DNA of 10,610 nt from the NCBI GenBank assembly GCA_945918815.1, contig CAMEIU010000066.1, forward strand, positions 1 through 10,610, in the 5' to 3' direction. The DNA comes from an uncultured Clostridia bacterium. GTDB taxonomy: Bacteria > Bacillota > Clostridia > Oscillospirales > Oscillospiraceae. A program made the position numbers and the translations under genes. Positions 5,571-10,610 of this stretch are shown here, piece after piece. The notes under the pieces are model-generated. The model was not told the origin of the DNA. It worked only from the letters and a program-made list of their open reading frames with translations, and did not search any database. The first letter of the stretch is position 1. The number at the start of each line of letters is the position of its first letter.

Positions 5571-6653
5571 ATGAAAAAACGTCTGTTACTTCTGCTGATC
5601 GTGCTGGCTGTGCTGCTGTGCGGATCCGGCGTCTCCGCCAGCGGGACCATGTGCTTTGTGGCCGTCAACGACACCATTCCCCTGTCCCTGCCGGGCGACG
5701 CCGCGCCCTATTATTCCGGCGGCACGCTGTACATCCCCTACTCCGCCTTTGACGCCAATCCCGGCAGCGTGGTGATCTCCAACAACACGGACCAGAACAC
5801 CCTGGTGCTGTTCACCCGCACCCTGCGGCTGGTCTTCGATCTGACGGAGAACACGGTCACCGATGAAAAGGACAATGTCTCGCCGGTGACTGTGGCCTAC
5901 CGCAACGGTATTCTGTTCATTCCCGCCTCATCGGCGGCCCACTTCGGCCTGTCGGTCTCCCTGCTGACCAGCCAGTCCGGCTATCCCGTCCTGCGCTTCA
6001 CCAACGGCAGCCAGGTCTACGACGACGAGCTGTTTGTAGAAAAGGCGGAAAACCTGATCCAATACATGGTACAGCAGGAGGAAAACCCCTCGCAAGGTAA
6101 TCCCTCCAGCAACGGCGGCTCGACCACGACCCAGACGCCGGTCATGGAGGAACCGCCCCGGGAGGTGGAACCGGCCACGGTCTATCTGGCCTTCTCCGGC
6201 GACGCGGTCACCCAGGATACCCTGGATCTGCTGGCCGCCCATGACCTTCGGGCCGCCTTCTTCCTGACCTCGGAGCAGTTTGTCCTCCAGACCGATCTGG
6301 TTCGCTCCATTTATGCCGCCGGGCACACCGTCGGCATCACCGCCGAGGGCTCCAGTATGGATTACGCCATGGCTCTGGATGAGGCCAACGACGCCATGGA
6401 CCGGGCTCTGTTCTGCAAATCCGTGTTCGCTCTGGCGCCGGAGGAACGGGCCGAAGAGCTGACCGGCTACCGGGTTCTCACCTATGCCGATCCCATGCCC
6501 ACGGTGCAGGAGGTCCTCTCCGTCACCGGCGAGCCGCAGCTGCTTCTGTGCAAGTCCGACCCCAGCGCGGCCATCCAGGCCCTGCTGGACGCCAACGCCA
6601 ACCTGCCCCAATTGCTGGAGACCACCCAGCTGCCAGGAAAGGAGGAACCCTGA
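5571..6653 (+). CDS. Exported protein: copper-amine-oxidase-like stalk plus degenerate NodB domain
   Basis: A 360-residue protein. The ATG at 5571 follows AAGGAG (5557-5562) by 8 nt. Residues 1-23 are a signal peptide (MKKR, Leu-rich core, VSA before the cut). Residues about 28-145 look like a copper-amine-oxidase N-terminal-like domain (IPLSLPGDAAPYYSGGTLYIPYSAF), commonly a wall-binding or stalk module in Firmicutes. A Ser/Pro/Thr/Gln-rich linker spans 172-200. Residues 203-355 follow the polysaccharide deacetylase (NodB) pattern: VYLAFSGDAV for the usual FDDGP motif, LRAAFFLT for the ATFF strand, and AAGHTVGIT for GHEIGNHT. The metal-binding Asp and His residues are therefore missing, which suggests a non-catalytic, perhaps carbohydrate-binding role. 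It overlaps the downstream DUF6054 gene by 1 nt. Confidence 0.8.
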   Translation: MKKRLLLLLIVLAVLLCGSGVSASGTMCFVAVNDTIPLSLPGDAAPYYSGGTLYIPYSAFDANPGSVVISNNTDQNTLVLFTRTLRLVFDLTENTVTDEKDNVSPVTVAYRNGILFIPASSAAHFGLSVSLLTSQSGYPVLRFTNGSQVYDDELFVEKAENLIQYMVQQEENPSQGNPSSNGGSTTTQTPVMEEPPREVEPATVYLAFSGDAVTQDTLDLLAAHDLRAAFFLTSEQFVLQTDLVRSIYAAGHTVGITAEGSSMDYAMALDEANDAMDRALFCKSVFALAPEERAEELTGYRVLTYADPMPTVQEVLSVTGEPQLLLCKSDPSAAIQALLDANANLPQLLETTQLPGKEEP

Positions 6654-6979
6654 TGGCAAAACTGGAAACGACCCTGTCCGGAAATTTTGACGACATTTTA
6701 CGGCGCATCGAGGACGGAATCATGCGCGGCAGCATCTCCGCGTCCCTGGAGGATTCCAGCGACTTCCGGCAAGGGGACGCCCGGTGCAGCGTCCGGGTCT
6801 TTGAACGCTACAGCTACGCCGGCGGCAACCGGCTGAGCCTCAGCGTGACCCTGTTCCAGGCCGGCGACGGCCCCGTCCGCCTCTCCGCCATCACCGCCGG
6901 CGGCAGCCAGGCCATGTTCTTCAAGGTCAACACCTGGGGCGAGGAAGCGTTCCTCGACAAGCTGCGGGAAATTCTGTAG
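6653..6979 (+). CDS. DUF6054-type protein, function unknown
   Basis: A 108-residue protein whose ATG overlaps the stop of the preceding gene (TGATG at 6651-6655), with GGAAAGGAGG (6636-6645) just upstream, so the two are translated together. No signal peptide or membrane segment is seen, so it is probably cytoplasmic. Features: an N-terminal LSGNFDDILRRIEDGIMRG, a middle strand region (ARCSVRVFERYSYAGGNRLSLSVTLF), and an ending GSQAMFFKVNTWGEEAFLDKLREIL. I recognise the pattern as the DUF6054 family of gut Clostridia, from memory. No catalytic motif is evident. Its stop lies 11 nt from the stop of the convergent racemase gene. Confidence 0.8.
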   Translation: MAKLETTLSGNFDDILRRIEDGIMRGSISASLEDSSDFRQGDARCSVRVFERYSYAGGNRLSLSVTLFQAGDGPVRLSAITAGGSQAMFFKVNTWGEEAFLDKLREIL

Positions 6980-6990
6980 AGGTCTCTCTG

Positions 6991-8106
6991 TCAGTCCTCT
7001 ATGATCCGCTCCAGCCTTGGGCCCAGGCAGCTCAGAAGCTCGTTGGAAATGGTCCCGGCCGCTTCCGCCAGTTCCCGGGCGGTGACCGTCCGGCCGCCGG
7101 AGGTCCCGATCAGCACGGCTGTATCTCCGGGTTTCACTTCCGGGATTTCGGATACATCCACCATCATCTGGTCCATGCAGATCCGGCCCACTATGGGCGC
7201 GGCCTTGCCATGGACCAGTATTTTTCCCCTGCCGCAGGAGAGACTCCGCGGGACGCCATCGGCATAGCCGATGGTCACCACAGCGATCCGCCGGTCCCGA
7301 TCTGATTTTCCGTCCAGACCATAGCCGACGCCGTCCCCGGCCGGGACTGTGCGGACCAGGGCGATTCTCGCCTTCAGGGCCAGCACCGGCCGCAGCGGCA
7401 GATCCGGGCTCCCGTCGGAAACGCCGTAGAGGGCGATGCCGATTCGGGCATAGCTGCCGCCGTATTGGGACCCGTGGAGAAGGCCGCAGCTGTCCAAAAG
7501 ATGGGCCTGGGGAAACAGGCCCTGCCGGTGCAGCTGCGCCAGCAGGCTTTGAAACCGGGCCGCCTGGGTTCCGGCGAAGGCCCTGATTTCCGGGTTTTCC
7601 CAATCATCGGCGCAGAGATGGGTGTAGACGCCGGTGACGCGGAGGTTCCGCATTTGCAGCATGGCCGCGATCTGTGCCCCGTGCTGCCACGGCGCTCCCA
7701 GCCGGTGCATTCCCGTGTCTACGGCAAGCTGGACCCGGAGCGACCGGACAAAACCGGCCAGTACCCGGGCATGCTCCAGATCCACCGCCGTCTGGGTCAG
7801 GTCATATTGGGCCAGCTCTTTGAAGCGGGAGGCAGGCGTGTAGCCGAGAATCAAAATGGTCCCCCGGATTCCATTCCGCCGCAGCTCCACCGCCTCGTCC
7901 ACGGTGGCCACGCAGAACATGGAGATTCCCATTCCGGCCAGTGTCCGAGCCACCGGCGCCGCGCCGTGGCCGTAGGCGTTGGCCTTGACCACCGCCGCCA
8001 ATTGGCAGCCCTCCGGCAGCCGTCCTTGGAGCAGGCGGACATTGTGCCGCAATGCCTCCAAATCCAGCTCGATCCACGCCCGGCTCATTTTTCTTTCGTC
8101 CGTCAT
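6991..8106 (-). CDS. VanT-like alanine/serine racemase, soluble (no membrane domain)
   Basis: A 371-residue fold-type III PLP racemase. Lys41 in AVVKANAYGHG binds PLP; Tyr262 in GDGVGYG is the second catalytic base; GRICMDQMMVDV (308-319) is the conserved late motif. Across its length it reads like the C-terminal racemase part of VanT (CVATVDEAVELRRNGI, ILILGYT, TIGYADGVPRSLSC). At the site of alanine racemase Tyr354 (TINYE in the Geobacillus enzyme) it has TISNE, with Asn355. Asn at this place is the known mark of VanT serine racemases. It should make D-Ser and probably D-Ala. VanT's N-terminal acyltransferase-3 membrane domain is absent. The start at 8106 is chosen for the ATGA overlap with the upstream gene; Met at 8088 is an alternative. 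Last gene of the operon. Confidence 0.9.
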   Translation of the reverse strand: MTDERKMSRAWIELDLEALRHNVRLLQGRLPEGCQLAAVVKANAYGHGAAPVARTLAGMGISMFCVATVDEAVELRRNGIRGTILILGYTPASRFKELAQYDLTQTAVDLEHARVLAGFVRSLRVQLAVDTGMHRLGAPWQHGAQIAAMLQMRNLRVTGVYTHLCADDWENPEIRAFAGTQAARFQSLLAQLHRQGLFPQAHLLDSCGLLHGSQYGGSYARIGIALYGVSDGSPDLPLRPVLALKARIALVRTVPAGDGVGYGLDGKSDRDRRIAVVTIGYADGVPRSLSCGRGKILVHGKAAPIVGRICMDQMMVDVSEIPEVKPGDTAVLIGTSGGRTVTARELAEAAGTISNELLSCLGPRLERIIED

Positions 8107-8564
8107 GACCGGTTCAGAATCCTGGCGGGCTGAGAGACCACGGTGCAGCCGTCGGGGATGTCGCTGCATACCACGGCCCCTGCGCCGATTTTCACGCCGT
8201 CGCCAATGCGGATCCCGCCCAGGACCACCGCCCCCGCGCCGATGAGGCAGTTTTCCCCGATCCGGGGCGCTTTTCCGCCGACTTCTCCGATGGTCACGTT
8301 CTGATAAATCCGGCAGCCCGCTCCGACGGCGGCGTAGCGGGAGATGAAAACGCCGTGGAGGCCGTGGGGCAGAGACAGGTCCCCTTGAATTTCCGCGCCC
8401 GGTCCCACATAGCCGCCGTGGCGGTGGGCGCTGCGGCTCATAAAGAACGTCCACAGATCCCGGGTCCAGCGGGTCCTTGCCTTCCGCTGCCAACGGCAGC
8501 AAAACCAGAACCAGGCCAGATGGTCGCCCCTGGAATAGTCGATTAGGCTCTGCCGCAGGCTCAT
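8103..8564 (-). CDS. Hexapeptide-repeat acetyltransferase, serine O-acetyltransferase-like
   Basis: A 153-residue protein with left-handed beta-helix hexad repeats from about residue 52 to 135 (AEIQGDLSLP, RIGENCLIGAGAVVLGG, RIGDGVKIGAGAVV). LPHGLHGVFIS (65-75) resembles the CysE region that holds catalytic His193, but the Asp-His pair of CysE (DIH, Asp157/His158) aligns with YVG here, and the ~140-residue helical N-terminal domain of CysE is replaced by a short Trp/Arg-rich 50-residue stretch. It is thus a short serine-acetyltransferase relative whose acceptor is uncertain: free serine, or an envelope sugar or muropeptide. GGGGGAGG (8572-8579) lies 7 nt before the ATG. It overlaps both neighbours by 4 nt, between the D-Ser-type ligase and the racemase, so its role is probably tied to D-Ser or cell-wall chemistry. 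Confidence 0.85.
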   Translation of the reverse strand: MSLRQSLIDYSRGDHLAWFWFCCRWQRKARTRWTRDLWTFFMSRSAHRHGGYVGPGAEIQGDLSLPHGLHGVFISRYAAVGAGCRIYQNVTIGEVGGKAPRIGENCLIGAGAVVLGGIRIGDGVKIGAGAVVCSDIPDGCTVVSQPARILNRS

Positions 8565-9607
8565 TCCAACGCCTCCCCCAGGATCCGGGACACGACGGCT
8601 TCCAGGTCCATGCCCGCGGCCCGCATCATGGCGGGAAAACGGCTGTGGGCGGTGAAGCCGGGGATGGTGTTGACCTCGTTGAACAGGAGCGTTCCCTCCG
8701 GCGTCAGGAAGAAATCCACCCGGGCGAAGCCGCCGCAGTCCAGGGCATAGTAGACAACCCTGGCCGCTTCCTGGACCATGGCACGCTGTGCCGGTGAAAT
8801 CCGGGCGGGCACATGGATTTTGGCAGTGGGCATCTGATACTTCTCCCGGAAGTCAAAGAAGCCACCGTTCAGCTCAATCTCGTCCGGCTCCCCCACCGTC
8901 AGGTCCTCCCGGCCCAGGACCGCACAGCCCACTTCCACGCCGGGAATGGCCTCCTCCACCAACGCCCGGTCGTCATAGTAGAGCGCGTTTTCCACCGCGT
9001 CCCACAGATGTGCCGGTTCGGACACCTTGGTGACGCCGTAGGAGGACCCGGCCTTCACCGGCTTGACAAACAGCGGATAGCCCAGGGCTTCAGCCTGTTT
9101 CGCCGCCTCGTTCCGGTCATATCCGGCGGAAACGGAGAAGGATTTCGGCACGGAGATTCCCGCCAGGGACGCCAGCCGGTGGGCCCGGTCCTTGTCCATG
9201 CAAAGAGCCGACGCCAGGGCGCCGCAGCCCGCCAGGGGGATGCCTGCCAGCTCCAGGAGGCCCTGGACCGTTCCGTCCTCGCCGTTCCGGCCGTGGAGCA
9301 CCGGAAACGCCGCGTCCAGATGGATCTGTGACACGCCGTTCTCCCCAAACACCAGCAGCGCGCGGCGGCTCCGGTCTGGACTGATGCAGGCCGGAACGCA
9401 GTCCCGACCCATCCAGGTATTGTTCAGAATGCGGTCCACCCCACCGGTGTAATAAAACCAATCTCCCTGTTGGGTAATGCCGACCAGGACGGGCCGGTAC
9501 TGCAACCGGTCCATGCTGCCAATGACGGCCGAAGCCGAGGCCAGGGAGACCCCATATTCCGGCGAACAGCCGCCAAAGATTACAGCAATGTTCTTCTTTT
9601 GCATCAT
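8561..9607 (-). CDS. vanG: VanG-type D-alanine--D-serine ligase
   Basis: A 348-residue ATP-grasp ligase joining D-Ala to a second D-amino acid for the peptidoglycan stem. It resembles enterococcal VanG along its whole length: IAVIFGGCSPEYGVSL (7-22), FPVLHGRNGEDGT (101-113), ALCMDKDRAHRLASLAGISV (134-153), NEVNTIPGFTAHSR (310-323). The omega loop reads GFFDFREKYQM (249-259); the EKY pattern marks D-Ser (or D-Ala) ligases, and the D-lactate signature of VanA/B is absent. Residues I recall as contacting D-Ser in VanG (Asp243, Phe252, Arg324) align with Asp242, Phe251 and Arg323. The first ATG (9607) forms an ATGA overlap with vanW and lies 6 nt after AAGGAG; the second ATG (9604) aligns with the VanG start and is equally possible. 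D-Ala--D-Ala ligase activity is the main alternative. Confidence 0.87.
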   Translation of the reverse strand: MMQKKNIAVIFGGCSPEYGVSLASASAVIGSMDRLQYRPVLVGITQQGDWFYYTGGVDRILNNTWMGRDCVPACISPDRSRRALLVFGENGVSQIHLDAAFPVLHGRNGEDGTVQGLLELAGIPLAGCGALASALCMDKDRAHRLASLAGISVPKSFSVSAGYDRNEAAKQAEALGYPLFVKPVKAGSSYGVTKVSEPAHLWDAVENALYYDDRALVEEAIPGVEVGCAVLGREDLTVGEPDEIELNGGFFDFREKYQMPTAKIHVPARISPAQRAMVQEAARVVYYALDCGGFARVDFFLTPEGTLLFNEVNTIPGFTAHSRFPAMMRAAGMDLEAVVSRILGEALE

Positions 9608-10410
9608 GATGGACTCCTTTCCATGATTTGCGTTCCTTCCGGCAGCGGATAGGCGATGCGGCAGCGGTTCCGGTAGACGGTGCGTTCCCCCTGTCCGCCG
9701 GTCTGCTGCACCACATCCACTTCCTCATAGATCCCGTCTGCCTCCCGGTAATATCGGAGGTTCCGGTTGACAACCCGGACCCGCGGCTGGGCCCGGTCCG
9801 CATAGACACGTCCCACAATATTCTCCCCATCGAAGGTCACGGAGAGCTGGAAGACCACTTCCGTGTCGTTGCGGACCCGGAAATCCAGCCAGCCCTCCGC
9901 CACCGCGGCGTCCACGCCCAGGGGCGCGTCGCTGGGCGGCTCCGGGAAGTCCTTTTTCCGGTGTCCATGACGCTCGGTGACGGTCAAAGACGTGTGGAGG
10001 CAGATCCAGCAAAGCAGATTGCTGAGCTGGCACAAACCGCCGCCATAGTCCACCGCCAGGGTCCCGTTCCGCTCCGTCAAGGCCTCCCGATAGGGGATTT
10101 CCCGGTCCGCGCCGTGGACCCGGTTCCAGAAGGAAAAGGTCTCCCCCGGATGGAGCAGCAGCCCATCGATGGGTCTGGCGGCCAGCTTCAGATTGTGGAC
10201 CTTGTTCTCCTGGTATATCATGGGGAAGCCGGTTTCCGTGTTGTACATGGGGCAGCGGGATTCGAACGTCAGATACGGCAGCGGCTCCCCGATCTGCCGG
10301 GCGGCGTAGGAAATCCCGTCGAAGCGCATCCTAAGACAAAAGCAAAACCGCCGCTGCTTCTGCCGCAGAGGCAGCAGCCAAGGAAACCGCTCCGTCAGTC
10401 TTCGCGCCAT
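9604..10410 (-). CDS. vanW: VanW family protein
   Basis: A 268-residue protein closely resembling VanW of vanB/vanG glycopeptide-resistance operons: RLTERFPWLLPLRQ near the N-terminus, MRFDG (28-32), YQENKVHNLKLAA (66-78), HPGETFSFW (87-95), GGGLCQLSNLL (123-133) and KDFPEPPSD (153-161). VanW has no settled function; it is dispensable for resistance in the classical operons and its domain also occurs in wall-associated proteins. No clear signal peptide is present here. ATG 10410 is chosen because AAGGA lies 8 nt upstream and it matches the start of known VanW; a frame extending to 10476 would run through the leader hairpin, and the ATG at 10419 touches the ribosome site. It is the first gene of the four-gene operon. 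Confidence 0.88.
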   Translation of the reverse strand: MARRLTERFPWLLPLRQKQRRFCFCLRMRFDGISYAARQIGEPLPYLTFESRCPMYNTETGFPMIYQENKVHNLKLAARPIDGLLLHPGETFSFWNRVHGADREIPYREALTERNGTLAVDYGGGLCQLSNLLCWICLHTSLTVTERHGHRKKDFPEPPSDAPLGVDAAVAEGWLDFRVRNDTEVVFQLSVTFDGENIVGRVYADRAQPRVRVVNRNLRYYREADGIYEEVDVVQQTGGQGERTVYRNRCRIAYPLPEGTQIMERSPS

Positions 10411-10426
10411 TTGAATCATCCTTTCC

Positions 10427-10472
10427 AAAAACGGACCGTCCCGTTCCGACAGGCATATCCTATCAGAACGGG
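10427..10472 (-). promoter_or_regulatory. Leader RNA hairpin upstream of vanW (possible attenuator)
   Basis: In the leftward transcript CCCGUUCUGAUAGG can pair with CCUGUCGGAACGGG (10459-10472 with 10440-10453) to give 14 continuous pairs, two of them G-U, around the loop AUAUG. On the opposite strand those two become C-A mismatches. Eight nt later comes a U5 run (10427-10431), then the vanW ribosome site. It may be a leaky terminator, attenuator or RNA-protecting stem. No convincing promoter was found upstream within 10473-10610. Confidence 0.55.
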
Positions 10473-10585
10473 ACAAAAGATGTTTTCGGTTTTTATGCGG
10501 AAGTTCTTACGATTTTCTGACGATCGTTCCTGTCGTCGCCAGAAAGGAAGGGAGGCAAATTGGGATTTGTTGATGTACAGCTTTT

Positions 10586-10610
10586 TGTAGGGCACGGCCA
10601 CTGGACGTGC
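10586..10610 (+). repeat. Partial TGTAGGG-type repeat at the right edge
   Basis: TGTAGGGCACGGCCACTGGACGTGC begins like the other TGTAGGG repeats and GCACG/CGTGC can pair, but the window ends inside it. A similar TGTAGGGCAG start occurs at 3894-3903. Membership in the same repeat family is tentative. Confidence 0.35.

Noticed and set aside
8107..8502. N-terminal extension of the racemase frame, which would make a VanT-like longer protein
   Set aside because: The extension is Arg/Pro-rich, has no membrane segments, and overlaps the acetyltransferase in another frame; it is not a VanT membrane domain.
10473..10585. A further gene or a clear promoter upstream of vanW
   Set aside because: No -35/-10 pair with proper spacing was found on the minus strand, and the purine-rich stretch near 10541-10555 leads to no supported start codon.
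9628..10590. Rightward open frame (320 codons) opposite vanW
   Set aside because: VanW on the minus strand is recognised along its full length; the opposite frame runs through the leader region and has no known motif.
6991..10610. vanXY or vanRS genes
   Set aside because: Looked for on both strands around the van-like operon; no D,D-peptidase, response regulator or histidine kinase signature was found in the window.

Overview
The window looks like chromosome from a high-GC, anaerobic, gut-type Clostridia (Oscillospirales/Oscillospiraceae-like; inferred from gene content, strong AGGAGG-type ribosome binding sites and familiar palindromic repeats, not from a marker gene). Genes are densely packed in short, alternating-strand blocks. 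No tRNA, rRNA, CRISPR array or transposase was seen.

Left block (1-1671): the last ~171 codons of an Fe-S flavoprotein of the YgfK type (linked to anaerobic purine/urate breakdown clusters) end at a strong hairpin. They face a 128-residue ferredoxin with four CxxCxxCxxxC motifs. A clear promoter drives the ferredoxin leftward. Divergent from it is a small Gly/Asn/Tyr/Thr-repeat lipoprotein.

Middle block (1672-5365): pyrF (orotidine-5'-phosphate decarboxylase, with Met where the catalytic Lys of DxKxxD should be) is followed after 1 nt by a histidine phosphatase-GNAT acetyltransferase fusion. Upstream of pyrF lies ~700 bp of non-coding DNA filled by two palindromic, MITE-like elements. Then come a 55-residue YtxH-like membrane peptide, a shared convergent terminator, an 84-residue tail-anchored-looking protein of unknown function, and a dCMP deaminase.

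Right-centre block (5366-6979): back-to-back promoters separate the deaminase from a rightward pair. The first gene is an exported protein with a copper-amine-oxidase-like stalk domain and a degenerate NodB (polysaccharide deacetylase) domain. The second, overlapping it by 1 nt, is a DUF6054-type protein. A REP-like palindrome of a family seen several times in the window sits in the 5' UTR.

Right block (6991-10410, all leftward): four genes joined by 4-nt ATGA overlaps at every junction: vanW, a VanG-type D-Ala-D-Ser ligase, a hexapeptide-repeat acetyltransferase related to serine acetyltransferases, and an alanine/serine racemase. The ligase carries the D-Ser-type EKY loop. The racemase resembles the C-terminal domain of VanT and has Asn where alanine racemases have the active-site Tyr354. 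Together they would make D-Ser and ligate it to D-Ala for peptidoglycan precursors. No VanXY dipeptidase, no VanRS and no VanT membrane domain is present. This compact 'VanG-like' operon, with a soluble acyltransferase in the place where VanT has a membrane acyltransferase-3 domain, is the most interesting system here. Its leader RNA can fold into a 14-bp hairpin that pairs fully only on the transcribed strand.
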